Shown piece after piece: positions 54,198-62,602 of a stretch of 64,000 nucleotides of DNA. The DNA lies in assembly GCA_964636985.1 (NCBI GenBank), contig CAZWSX010000012.1, forward strand, positions 124,001 through 188,000, read 5' to 3'. The stretch's first letter is position 1; the number at the start of each line of letters is the position of its first letter. This stretch comes from CAZWSX01 sp964636985. Lineage in GTDB: Bacteria > Planctomycetota > Planctomycetia > Pirellulales > Pirellulaceae. The translations under genes were made by a program, and so were the position numbers. The notes under the pieces are model-generated. The model was not told where the DNA came from. It ran no database searches and saw only the letters and a list, made by a program, of their open reading frames with translations.

Positions 54198-54789
54198 GCG
54201 TTGGGTCTTCCTATGGTCTTCCTAAGCAAACGCGCAGGGAGCGTAGCTTGAAAAGAAGCTCGCGCGACTACTTCCAATGGAGGGCGGCTTTAGCATTGAG
54301 TCGGCCGCTAGAGAAAGCAACAGGGGCTTATTGGTTACGTTAGGCGGCGCGTTAGCGCCTTGCCCCAATTGTTGGGGGGCCGCTAGATTTTCCCGCCGTT
54401 TTTTGGGGGATATCAAAAACGCTGCACCCACTTTGCGGGAAATCTAAGAATTTCTGAGTACATTTCGACGAGCCTACATATTTCCAAAGCTCCCCCGTTT
54501 CGCATAGGATGCCAAGTGGACTTGGTGATTTTTACTTTTCACGTACGCGATTCCGTCGTACCTCCAAGTTCAACCGTTTTACTCCTCTTTTCCTTTTAGG
54601 GAGACGAAGCGGCAACTTGTCGACATACCTCCAACGCGGGTCTCGTGATGAACGAGGCTCACACAACTGGGTGGTTCAGGACGGTTCGCGCTGCCTAGGC
54701 TCGCGGTTGTCTAACACGCCCTCGCGTTGGAATGACTGTTGGCTTTAGTGGCTGAGGTTCGTTTCCCAGAGACAAGGCGCTTGTCTGTT
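54198..54789. other. Intergenic region between oppA and an ArsR gene
   Basis: 592 nt without a supported gene. It must hold the oppA promoter (minus) and possibly that of the ArsR gene (plus); none was clear. It holds two adjoining hairpins at 54346-54377. Confidence 0.45.
54346..54377. other. Two tandem hairpins in the opp leader
   Basis: GGCGC-GTTA-GCGCC (54346-54359) and CCCCAA-TTG-TTGGGG (54363-54377) stand next to each other about 150-180 nt before the oppA start. No T-run follows on the minus strand. They may structure the opp leader RNA or bind a protein. Confidence 0.4.
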
Positions 54790-55233
54790 ATGGTGACAAC
54801 CATCACTCGAAAAATGTCGCCCCTCGAGGCGGAGAGCCAAATCGACGCCGAAAGGGTTGCCCAAGTGACGCCCGAGAAACTGGGGCTAAACCCCCTGCCT
54901 GACACTTCGGCGACGCGCTTGGTTCGGTGGTTCCGTTTGTTCTCCGATGAGACGCGAGTGCGAATCGTCCACTACCTCACGCAGTGCGAAGAACTAAACG
55001 TTCGGACGCTGTGCGAGTTGCTCAACCAGAGCCAGCCCGCCGTGAGCCATCACCTGGCGATGCTCAAGGAAGAGGGGCTGGTGGAGATCCGTCGCGACGG
55101 AAAGCACAACTACTATCGGTTGGTCCCCAAGGAATTCGAGGGTATCGCCGGGCAGCTCTTTTCGCTGAGCCCCAATCCCCACCGGATCGTCCTCCCAACG
55201 GCCGTGCTCAGCATGGTCGACCAAGCTCCTTAG
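54790..55233 (+). CDS. ArsR-family winged-helix regulator
   Basis: A 147-residue regulator. After an N-terminal extension of about 40 residues the winged helix reads LFSDETRVRIVHYL, LCELLNQSQPAVSHHLAMLK and IRRDGKHNYYRLV. ELNVRTLCELL includes a Cys in the region where ArsR/SmtB metal sites sit, but a full ligand set is not visible. ATG 54790 is chosen; ATG 54814 is also possible. Close neighbours give no clear target, so it may act elsewhere. Confidence 0.85.
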   Translation: MVTTITRKMSPLEAESQIDAERVAQVTPEKLGLNPLPDTSATRLVRWFRLFSDETRVRIVHYLTQCEELNVRTLCELLNQSQPAVSHHLAMLKEEGLVEIRRDGKHNYYRLVPKEFEGIAGQLFSLSPNPHRIVLPTAVLSMVDQAP

Positions 55234-55261
55234 CGCGGAGCGTTGGTGTAATCGTCAGTAG

Positions 55262-55281
55262 GCCGGACAATCTTGTCCGGC
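55262..55281. repeat. Dispersed palindrome, copy 3
   Basis: GCCGGACA-ATCT-TGTCCGGC with 8-bp arms, 29 nt after the ArsR stop, between convergent genes. Identical over 20 nt to the copy at 56027-56046. Confidence 0.75.
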
Positions 55282-55312
55282 GCGGCGGAGGTGAGCTACC
55301 ACCAGGTTGCTT

Positions 55313-55900
55313 TCAGAATTTCACGCCAAAGTGGTCTTCTAAGAACGCCGTCTTGGGACAGCCATTCGAGTCGAGGTACTGGTTATCTCGATGCGTTTCA
55401 ATCTCTACCACCAACCGCTCTCCATGTTTCCCGGAAAGCTGCTCCGGCACTTCGTTCGTAAAAAGAATCAGTCGATCAACGCTGTTCGACGTAGCAAGCT
55501 TGTCAATCAAGTCCTGTCCGCCTGAGGGATCCGTGACGACCAGCAATTTGAGCGACTGATTGCCGCGAATCGCCTCCACGACCTCGGCCGATAAATAGTC
55601 GGGGGATAGCCAAAGAGACTTGAGCGTCGTCGCCTTCCCAAGAAACTGAGCGATGTTGGCAGCGGATGCGACCCCACCTCTCTTGTTGGCTTGCTTCGCG
55701 GCCTTACCCGAATGGATGAGCATGAGAAACTCGATCCGTGCCGGTTCTCGACTCGCCAGTTCCTTATCGGTGGGCAGCACGAGAGTTACAAGGCGCGAAC
55801 GCTTGTGGGATGGTGGATCGTCCGAGCGGCAAAACGTCGCATTCATGCCGAAAAACATCACGGCAGCCAAGCACGTCGACGCACCCGCAGGCACATTCAT
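55313..55900 (-). CDS. Hypothetical exported protein
   Basis: A 195-residue protein from ATG 55900. The N-terminus GASTCLAAVMFFGMNATFC is hydrophobic and could be a signal or lipoprotein signal. The middle (ATTLKSLWLSPDYLSAEVVE and IRGNQSLKLLVVTD) has a Leu-rich-repeat-like rhythm like other planctomycete LRR proteins. No catalytic motif was seen. It converges on the ArsR gene; a copy of the palindromic repeat lies between the two stops. Confidence 0.55.
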   Translation of the reverse strand: MNVPAGASTCLAAVMFFGMNATFCRSDDPPSHKRSRLVTLVLPTDKELASREPARIEFLMLIHSGKAAKQANKRGGVASAANIAQFLGKATTLKSLWLSPDYLSAEVVEAIRGNQSLKLLVVTDPSGGQDLIDKLATSNSVDRLILFTNEVPEQLSGKHGERLVVEIETHRDNQYLDSNGCPKTAFLEDHFGVKF

Positions 55901-56026
55901 CGTTTGGTCCAAACGGAGTTATCTCGCGGGCCCACCTTAATGTAGCCAATAGCAAGGTTTTCATTGATTTCAATGTACCCGCCCGAGTGCCAGGCGCCGC
56001 GGTCGGTCGGCACGTCGTTCGGTGTT

Positions 56027-56046
56027 GCCGGACAATCTTGTCCGGC
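56027..56046. repeat. Dispersed palindrome, copy 4
   Basis: GCCGGACA-ATCT-TGTCCGGC, identical to the copy at 55262-55281, 765 nt away. Flanking bases differ, so only the palindrome is conserved. Confidence 0.75.
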
Positions 56047-56073
56047 CATGGATGGCAGTTCGGTAAAAAGTGT

Positions 56074-56103
56074 TTGACACCCGAAGATACCGGGGCATAT
56101 GCT
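56074..56103 (+). promoter_or_regulatory. Candidate sigma-70 promoter of the oxidoreductase genes
   Basis: A perfect -35, TTGACA (56074-56079), is followed after 18 nt by TATGCT (56098-56103), four of six matches to the -10 consensus. A start near 56110 would leave a leader of about 330 nt before the gene. Planctomycete promoters may deviate from this consensus, so it is a candidate only. Confidence 0.45.
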
Positions 56104-56348
56104 GACAGTGTTCGCCCGACCTGTCGCTCCGATTACCTTTCCCTCTTGATGCTCCCAGCGACAGACCGCACGACCAAATGCTTGTGGGTTTCGCACCATG
56201 CAGGCAGACCCTACAGGGTGCGTTGGTTCATATTCGTAGGTCGAACGTTACGCGACAATCGCGGCCCGCTTAACTAGCTGGCCACATTGCCACGCGACGC
56301 CACAGTGGGTTACGCGTACACCGCGGCCGGCTGCGGTCGCGATGCCAA

Positions 56349-56368
56349 AACGTGCTATCAAGCACGTT
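56349..56368. other. Perfect hairpin in the oxidoreductase leader
   Basis: AACGTGCT and AGCACGTT pair perfectly around ATCA, 73 nt before the start codon. It could be an RNA hairpin or a dyad for a regulator. Confidence 0.55.
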
Positions 56369-56441
56369 GCCTGATTCCCTGTCGCCAGTTTTTCGGCTGT
56401 CAGCGAGTCCGTACGCGTGACCTGCGAAAGGACGCGAGCGC

Positions 56442-58436
56442 ATGATCTCCCGCGCGAATCTCTCTTCGGTCGATGGCTCGGCGGATGCTTCTGCCGGCGA
56501 CGTTCCCTATCCGGGAATTCCGACAACGTGCGACGGATCGGAAACGGTCGTCCATGTCGAGGTCCATATCACGCAGGCCGCGGGTGCTTATCCGATCACG
56601 AGTTCGACCCTCATGGGAGGTGGCTACAACGCCGCCGTGATGAACGGCGTGCAGAACCTGTGGGGAGATACGCTGATCTTTTTCGAGCCGGAAAGCGAGC
56701 ACTCGGCCGCTTCCTTCTGCGAAGGCTTCGCGGCAGCCGGAGGGCGGGTGACCAATTTCACCTCGGGCCAAGGCCTCGTCTTGATGAAGGAGGTCCTCTA
56801 CACCATCTCCGGCAAACGTTTGCCCGTCGTGATGAACATCGGTGCGAGAGCTCTCACCAGCCAAGGACTGAACGTGCATGCTGGCCACGACGACGTGATG
56901 AGCGTTGCCGACGTGGGCTGGGGCATGCTCTTCTGCCGCAACGCGCAGGAGTCGGGAGACTTGTGCCTCATCGCGCGGCGTGTCGCCGAGGCATCGTGCA
57001 CCCCTTTCTTCAATGTTCAGGATGGTTTTCTCACCACACACACGGTGGAAAAGACCCGGCTGATTGAGCCGGAGTTCATGAAGGAGTTCGTCGGCGATCC
57101 TAAGACGAAGTTGATGAACCTGATGGACCCGCGCAGCCCTGTGATGACCGGGGTCGTGCAGAATCAAGACTCGTACATGAAAGGGAAGATCGCCCAGCGG
57201 TGGTACTACGATCAAGTGGCTCCGGCACTGCGAGAAGCCTTTCGCGTCTTCCGTGAAAATACCGGTCGCTCGTACGACATGGTGATGCCATATCGCTGCG
57301 ATGATGCCGATTTCATCATCGTAGGCATGGGCTGTTACATGGAAACCGTGCAGGCCACCGTCGACTACCTGCGAGAATCGCGAGGATTGAAAGTCGGTTG
57401 TCTCAACGTTTGCTGCTTCCGACCGTTTCCCGCCATCGAGATGGTTGAGGCTCTGAAACATTGCCAAGCGTTCACGGTTCTAGAACGAATGGACGATCCT
57501 CTGTCGACCACAGGCAACCATCTCACGCGGGAAATTAAAGCGGCCTTTTGCGACGCAGTGACGGGGCAAAATGGCCATGAAAAGATCGCCGCAGCCCCCA
57601 AGATTTACTCGGGATCAGCCGGCTTAGGGAGTCGCGATGTTCGCCCTGGCGACATCATCGCGGTAGTCGACAACATGCGAGAGGACGGCTCCGACTACTT
57701 CTGCATCGGCATCGATCATCCGCTCAATTTGAAAGTGACGGTCGATCCGGACCTTCGCGAGCCCGGCAGCTTCTCGATGCGCGGGCACAGCATCGGCGGT
57801 TTTGGTTCGGTCACGACCAACAAGGTCATCGCAACGATCGCGGGCGATGTCTTTGGCAAGGACGTGCAAGCCTATCCGAAGTACGGTTCGGAAAAGAAAG
57901 GCCTGCCGACGACGTACTATCTTACGATCGCTCGCAATCACGTGCTGTTGCACAGCGAGCTCAAGTACGTCGACCTGGTGGTGCTGAACGACACCACGGC
58001 CTTACACAGCGGCAATCCACTCGTCGGGCTCATGCCGGGCGGTGCCCTGGTCATGCAGTCGTCGTTTACCGATCCGCTCGACGTATGGCGCCGCATTCCT
58101 CCGCACCATCGACGGACCATTCAAGAACGCAAGATCCATGTTTACTACGCCGACATGGTGCAAATCGCCCGCGAGATGGCCAGCCTCGCCGATCTCCAGA
58201 TGCGGATGCAGGGGATCGTTTTGTTAGGCGGGTTCTTAAAGCTAACTCCCTACGGCCGCGAAAGCGGCATGAGCGCCGACCAGGTTTACGCGGGCGTCGA
58301 AAAAGCTCTCCGCAAGTATTTCGGCAAACGGGGCGACAGAGTCGTGCAAGACAATCTCGCTTGCGTCCGGCGCGGCTACGAAGAACTCCGAGAGATCCCC
58401 CAAGAAATCATGCAAGAAGCCATTGCAGCCGTTTAG
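56442..58436 (+). CDS. nifJ: Pyruvate:ferredoxin oxidoreductase, N-terminal part (domains I-IV)
   Basis: A 664-residue protein corresponding to the first half of NifJ. Domain I opens with ITQAAGAYPITSSTLMGGGY and includes ARALTSQGLNVHAGHDDVMS and PFFNVQDGFLTTH. Domain II carries the CoA-binding-type segment YRCDDADFIIVGMG, VGCLNVCCFRPFP. The gamma-type domain is seen as MRGHSIGGFGSVTTNKVIAT and MPGGALVMQSS. In ordinary NifJ the chain continues into ferredoxin and TPP domains; here it stops and those domains are in the next gene, 62 nt on. By family it oxidises pyruvate to acetyl-CoA with ferredoxin reduction. ATG 56442 has AAAGGA in front. Confidence 0.9.
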   Translation: MISRANLSSVDGSADASAGDVPYPGIPTTCDGSETVVHVEVHITQAAGAYPITSSTLMGGGYNAAVMNGVQNLWGDTLIFFEPESEHSAASFCEGFAAAGGRVTNFTSGQGLVLMKEVLYTISGKRLPVVMNIGARALTSQGLNVHAGHDDVMSVADVGWGMLFCRNAQESGDLCLIARRVAEASCTPFFNVQDGFLTTHTVEKTRLIEPEFMKEFVGDPKTKLMNLMDPRSPVMTGVVQNQDSYMKGKIAQRWYYDQVAPALREAFRVFRENTGRSYDMVMPYRCDDADFIIVGMGCYMETVQATVDYLRESRGLKVGCLNVCCFRPFPAIEMVEALKHCQAFTVLERMDDPLSTTGNHLTREIKAAFCDAVTGQNGHEKIAAAPKIYSGSAGLGSRDVRPGDIIAVVDNMREDGSDYFCIGIDHPLNLKVTVDPDLREPGSFSMRGHSIGGFGSVTTNKVIATIAGDVFGKDVQAYPKYGSEKKGLPTTYYLTIARNHVLLHSELKYVDLVVLNDTTALHSGNPLVGLMPGGALVMQSSFTDPLDVWRRIPPHHRRTIQERKIHVYYADMVQIAREMASLADLQMRMQGIVLLGGFLKLTPYGRESGMSADQVYAGVEKALRKYFGKRGDRVVQDNLACVRRGYEELREIPQEIMQEAIAAV

Positions 58437-58498
58437 CAATCGCGACCATTCATTTTCCAAGACAAGCACTAACGAACTTCAAGACGAAAGAGCAACGC

Positions 58499-60034
58499 AT
58501 GGCTACGGATATTACAGAAAACAAACCTTCGATGAATGAAGCCGGTCCCCAAGATCCCTACAACAACAATACTTACGGCACATTGGTCGACGGTTCCTAC
58601 AAGGAAGTATCGCTGCCGATCCTGGACGTCCACGATTTCAACGATCGAATCATTCGATGCTACGAGGAAGGAACGGCCGAGATTGGATTGCCTGCGGATT
58701 TGGGACTGGCCCGCTCCATAGTTCCGGCTGGCACGGCGAACCTGCGCGACTTCAGCTACATCGCACCCGAGTTGCCGCAGTACATCCCTGGCAACTGTAC
58801 AGGCTGCATGGATTGCGTCACGCTTTGTCCCGATACGGCCATCCTAGGCAAAGTCTTGTCCGAATCGGAATTGGATCAGAAACTGGCCGCCATCAACGAC
58901 GAAGCGGACCGAGAACTCTTTCGCAGCCAATGGTCCAAGACGCGTAAATACTACGATGGTCCGGCCAAGAAGCTCGGCGAAGGGGGGATGTTCTCGATCA
59001 TGATCGACCCCAGCAAGTGCAAGGGATGCGCGGAATGCGTGACGGTTTGCGACGACTTTGCGCTCAAAATGATCCCCAAGTCGGAAGAGGTGATGATCGA
59101 GTCGCGTAAGAGCCATCGCATGTTCAAGCAGGTTGGTCCCTCCAACAGGAAGTACGTGAGCGACAACTTGCTCGTCGACATGATGCTCAAGGAGGAAACG
59201 CACGTTTACACCGGTGGCGCGGGAAGCTGTGCCGGATGTGGTGAAGGGACGGCGCTGCGAATGCTTTGCGCGGCAACCGGAGCCAAGTACGGCGACGATT
59301 GGGGCATCATTGCCGCTACGGGCTGCAATACCGTCTATACGTCGACATATCCGTACAATCCGTATCTTGTTCCCTGGATCAACTCTCTTTTTGAAAATGC
59401 GCCCGCGACGGCTCTTGGCGTTCGCGCCAGATGGGATCAAATGGGCTGGGACGAGAAGCCTTTGTGGTGCATCGGCGGCGACGGCGCGATGTACGACATC
59501 GGATTCCAAGCCCTCTCGCGAATGCTCGCGTCGGGCGAACGGATCAAGATCTTCGTGCTCGATACGCAGGTCTACTCCAACACCGGCGGGCAAGCCTCGA
59601 CTTCCTCGTACATGGGTCAGAACACCAAGATGAGTGTCCATGGAAAGGCGATCGCCGGCAAACAAGAACGGCGCAAGGAGATCGCGCAGATCGCCATCAT
59701 GCACCCGCGCACCTACGTCTCGCAAACGACCTGCGCGCACACCAACCACTTCTACCGCAGTGTGATCGAAGCGCTGGAGTTCGACGGTCCGGCGCTGGTT
59801 TGCTGTTACACCACCTGCCAACCGGAACACGGCGTGGCCGACAACAAGGCGACCGATCAAGCCCGGTTGGCCGTCGATACGCGGGCCTTCCCGCTGATCA
59901 CGTACGACCCGCGGAAAGGATCGACCCTGCGGGAACGGATCTCGCTTCAAGGAAATCCGGCGATCAATGACGATTTTTGGGTGAACCCAAAGACGGGAAA
60001 ACAGGTCGATTTCATCGAGTTTTGTCGCAGTTAA
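58499..60034 (+). CDS. nifJ: Pyruvate:ferredoxin oxidoreductase, ferredoxin and TPP part
   Basis: A 511-residue protein that completes the enzyme. Two 4Fe-4S motifs are visible: CTGCMDCVTLCP and CKGCAECVTVCD; the second ends in Asp where Pro is usual. The TPP-binding domain follows: GAGSCAGCGEG with the proximal-cluster Cys pair, GDGAMYDIGFQALSRML, and YSNTGGQAS. The two genes sum to 1175 residues, the length of single-chain NifJ, so this is a gene fission and not a loss. ATG 58499 is used; an open frame upstream only overlaps the previous gene. The likely product is a membrane-free cytoplasmic heteromer. Confidence 0.9.
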   Translation: MATDITENKPSMNEAGPQDPYNNNTYGTLVDGSYKEVSLPILDVHDFNDRIIRCYEEGTAEIGLPADLGLARSIVPAGTANLRDFSYIAPELPQYIPGNCTGCMDCVTLCPDTAILGKVLSESELDQKLAAINDEADRELFRSQWSKTRKYYDGPAKKLGEGGMFSIMIDPSKCKGCAECVTVCDDFALKMIPKSEEVMIESRKSHRMFKQVGPSNRKYVSDNLLVDMMLKEETHVYTGGAGSCAGCGEGTALRMLCAATGAKYGDDWGIIAATGCNTVYTSTYPYNPYLVPWINSLFENAPATALGVRARWDQMGWDEKPLWCIGGDGAMYDIGFQALSRMLASGERIKIFVLDTQVYSNTGGQASTSSYMGQNTKMSVHGKAIAGKQERRKEIAQIAIMHPRTYVSQTTCAHTNHFYRSVIEALEFDGPALVCCYTTCQPEHGVADNKATDQARLAVDTRAFPLITYDPRKGSTLRERISLQGNPAINDDFWVNPKTGKQVDFIEFCRS

Positions 60035-60085
60035 GGGCGTTTTGCCAAGCATTTCGACAAAGAAGGTAATCCTAGCGAGACATTG

Positions 60086-60457
60086 ATGCGGGCGCAGGCC
60101 GACCGCGTCGACAACTGGCGTTTGCTGCAGGACCTTGCTGGTGTGCGTAATAACTCGCAAAACGGCAAAGGCACGGCCACGAAAGAATCGACGAACGGAG
60201 CTGGAAAGGCGACCACGACCAATGGGGCTGCGGGTGCTAAAGCGACCGCGAAGAGCGCTGATAAGTCCTCAAAACTTCCACCCGAGTTTGGAATAGGAAC
60301 CAAAGTCAAATACTCAGATGGTGTTGTGTGGATCAGCGGCCGAATCGGATCGATCGATCCGGCGGTGGTCCTCGAACTCGACGACGATACAGAAATTCGC
60401 ACCACGCCCGATATACTGGCGGCAGGCGTGGCGCAAGGATTGATAGTCGCCATTTAA
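60086..60457 (+). CDS. Hypothetical small protein with low-complexity linker
   Basis: A 123-residue protein. The N-terminal helix (AQADRVDNWRLLQDLAGV) is joined by a Thr/Ala/Lys-rich linker of about 40 residues to a C-terminal beta domain (IGTKVKYSDGVVWISGRIGS, VVLELDDDTEI) like a small SH3/Tudor-type barrel. It starts at ATG 60086, 51 nt after the oxidoreductase gene on the same strand. No family was recognised. A role with the oxidoreductase is possible only by position. Confidence 0.5.
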   Translation: MRAQADRVDNWRLLQDLAGVRNNSQNGKGTATKESTNGAGKATTTNGAAGAKATAKSADKSSKLPPEFGIGTKVKYSDGVVWISGRIGSIDPAVVLELDDDTEIRTTPDILAAGVAQGLIVAI

Positions 60458-60528
60458 AAATGAACCCGGTAGCACTGGATCGCATCTCAGCGACTCGTTG
60501 CTACTGAACCTGGAAGGAGTCGGTGTTT

Positions 60529-60810
60529 ATGACTACCGCGACTGGTGAATTGCTGATCGGCGGCTCGCGCTTGCGAAAACTGCAGTGCGAGTTGGAACAA
60601 GAAAATCGCGACGAAAAGGGGACCAGTTGGCTCCTCACAGGGCGCATCAGTTTGCCCCCGGGCGATGGCGATTCATTGCAAGTCGCAAGGCAATACCTGC
60701 TCCGATTGGACGACGGCCGCCAGGCGCTCGTCGAGTTGGTCAAAGTCACGCCTGTCGATCCCCAGCACGTCGAAGCCGATTTCCGGCCGTGTACCTGCAA
60801 GCCTCGATAA
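60529..60810 (+). CDS. Hypothetical small beta-rich protein
   Basis: A 93-residue protein from ATG 60529 with GGAAGGAG in front. It is predominantly beta (LIGGSRLRKLQCELEQEN, SWLLTGRISLPPG, QYLLRLDDGRQALVELVKV) and ends with Cys-Thr-Cys. No family is recognised. It lies 71 nt after the previous gene on the same strand. Confidence 0.5.
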   Translation: MTTATGELLIGGSRLRKLQCELEQENRDEKGTSWLLTGRISLPPGDGDSLQVARQYLLRLDDGRQALVELVKVTPVDPQHVEADFRPCTCKPR

Positions 60811-61249
60811 CTTCGACGTGGGCCTCTCCGTCAATCGGTTCGGAAGACAAGAATCGATCGGCACAGCCCTTGCCGGCTTTGTTGAACTGCTGCCGATTTG
60901 GCAGCGGAATGGAGGACCAACCCATAAAGTTTTTGGGTTGCCCCGTCCGACCGGTGCCGGCGCAGTGGCCAAAAGTCGGGTAGCGGGGCAGACGCTTCTG
61001 TGCGATGACCCTTGGGGAGCTTAATCATTACTGCGACAATCCACGACCAGGATTTCGGGTGCGCCCGATTCGACGGTCAGTCCAAGGTCATCGCATTCTT
61101 TGCTTTCAATACCGTTCTCCAAAGGCATGAGCTTCCGCTACGGCTTGAATTTGCCTTTTTTCGCCCGGTATGATATAAGCATCGACTGATGAATCGCCGG
61201 CACAGTTTCTCCTGCTGTGCTTGCCGCCCGCCTTTGATGGAGAGCCGCC
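60811..61249. other. Intergenic region before DUF1501
   Basis: 439 nt with no supported gene. It holds a promoter candidate near 61145-61174, overlapped by a weak terminator-like fold (AAAGGC at 61121 with GCCTTT at 61153). It also holds a hairpin GCACAG/CTGTGC at 61200-61220 before the gene. Confidence 0.45.
61145..61174 (+). promoter_or_regulatory. Candidate promoter before DUF1501
   Basis: TTGAAT (61145-61150), an 18-nt spacer and TATGAT (61169-61174, one mismatch to TATAAT). It lies 75 nt before the gene. The -35 overlaps a terminator-like fold, so only one of the two readings may be right. Confidence 0.4.
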
Positions 61250-62602
61250 ATGCTTTCGATATTGGGTCGCTCGCACAAGCATTGCGATGGAGTCGCTCGA
61301 CGCGAAGTGCTGCGCATTGGCGGTCTGGCTCTTGGCGGACTGACGCTGCCGCAACTGCTGCAAGCCGAATCGCAGTCGCCAGGCAAGCGGCAAAAATCGG
61401 TGATTATGGTTTTCCTTTCAGGCGGACCACCTCATCAGGACATGGTCGACCTGAAGATGGACGCGCCGGTCGAGATTCGCGGCGAGTTCAAACCGATCTC
61501 GACGCAAGTTCCTGGCATTCAGATTTGCGAACATCTGCCAAAGCTCGCAAGCTCGATCAACAATTGGGGGATCATTCGTTCGCTTGTCGGATCGGTGGGG
61601 CATCACGCGTCGTTTCAATGCATGACGGGCTGGCCGCCCGAGCGTCAGCCTGCTGGTGGTTGGCCTTCGTTTGGGTCGGCCATTTCAAAACTCAAAGGGC
61701 AAGCCGTTCCGGGCATTCCCGCTTACGTCAACCTGTCGCCGCGAATGAAGGGGGGCGGGTGGCACGACCCCGGGCAGGCCGGCTTTGCGGGACAAGCTCA
61801 CGCACCGTTCGCGCCGAATTTCTCGGGCGTCACGCTCGGGGGCAGTTCCATTGCCGTCAACAGTCTGTCCGAGCGGCAGTCGCTGATGACTCAACTGGAC
61901 GACTTGAAGCGCACGTTGGCCAGCGACGATACGATTGCCGGCCTCGATGCGTATCAGCAGCAGGCGTACGGCATTCTCACGTCGGGCAAGCTCGCTAAAG
62001 CTCTCGACCTGGAACAAGAAGACCCGAAGCTGCGCGACAAGTACGGGCGAGGTTCACCGGAGAATGCCGGTTACGGCGATGCCGGGCCGCTGATGAACGA
62101 TTACTTCCTGGCGGCGCGGCGATTGATTGAAGCCGGTGTGCGCGTAGTCAGCCTCGCGTACGGTCGATGGGACTGGCATGGCCGGCCTCATGGAACGACT
62201 TTCGACAACGCTCGCGATCACTTGCCCGTGATGGATCAAGGCCTGACCGCTTTGATTGAAGACTTGAGCGAGCGCGGCATGCTGGAAGACACTACCGTCT
62301 TGGTGTGGGGCGAGTTTGGCCGCACGCCGCAAATCAACAAAAACGGCGGTCGTGACCACTGGCCCAATGTCGCGTGCGCGTTGCTGGCGGGCGGTGGGAT
62401 TCGCGGTGGACGAGTCGTCGGCGCAACCGACCGCTTGGGCGGTAATCCGATCGATCGCCCGGTGCATTTCCAAGACGTCTTCGCGACGCTCTATCACAAT
62501 CTCGGCATCAATACCAATACGGCGACCATCAACGACCTCAGTGGCCGGCCGCGTTACCTGGTCGATCACACGCAGTACAAGCCGATTCGTGAATTGATCT
62601 GA
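61250..62602 (+). CDS. Tat-exported DUF1501 protein
   Basis: A 450-residue protein of the DUF1501 family, related to the alkaline-phosphatase/sulfatase fold. A twin-arginine-type signal is at the N-terminus (ARREVLRIGGLALGGLTL). Family motifs include VIMVFLSGGPPHQDMVDLKM, HLPKLASSINNWGIIRSLVG, GHHASFQCMTGW, and VVSLAYGRWDWHGRPHGTTF towards the end. The activity is unknown. DUF1501 genes are very common in planctomycetes, often beside cytochrome-like DUF1549/1553 genes, which are absent here. The stop TGA overlaps the ATG of the WD40 gene. Confidence 0.9.
   Translation: MLSILGRSHKHCDGVARREVLRIGGLALGGLTLPQLLQAESQSPGKRQKSVIMVFLSGGPPHQDMVDLKMDAPVEIRGEFKPISTQVPGIQICEHLPKLASSINNWGIIRSLVGSVGHHASFQCMTGWPPERQPAGGWPSFGSAISKLKGQAVPGIPAYVNLSPRMKGGGWHDPGQAGFAGQAHAPFAPNFSGVTLGGSSIAVNSLSERQSLMTQLDDLKRTLASDDTIAGLDAYQQQAYGILTSGKLAKALDLEQEDPKLRDKYGRGSPENAGYGDAGPLMNDYFLAARRLIEAGVRVVSLAYGRWDWHGRPHGTTFDNARDHLPVMDQGLTALIEDLSERGMLEDTTVLVWGEFGRTPQINKNGGRDHWPNVACALLAGGGIRGGRVVGATDRLGGNPIDRPVHFQDVFATLYHNLGINTNTATINDLSGRPRYLVDHTQYKPIRELI

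Larger units (their letters stand above)
55901..56441. other. Leader region of the split oxidoreductase
   Basis: 541 nt without a supported gene. It contains the palindrome copy at 56027-56046, a promoter candidate at 56074-56103 and a perfect hairpin at 56349-56368, then the start of the oxidoreductase gene. Confidence 0.5.

Noticed and set aside
56400..57467. 355-codon minus-strand frame opposite the first oxidoreductase gene
   Set aside because: Composition-driven antisense frame with no family match.
58085..58498. N-terminal extension of the ferredoxin/TPP gene
   Set aside because: It would overlap the previous gene by 350 nt and the residues do not match NifJ; the ATG at 58499 fits.
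58844..60160. 438-codon minus-strand frame opposite the oxidoreductase
   Set aside because: Same reason; the plus strand has ferredoxin and TPP motifs.
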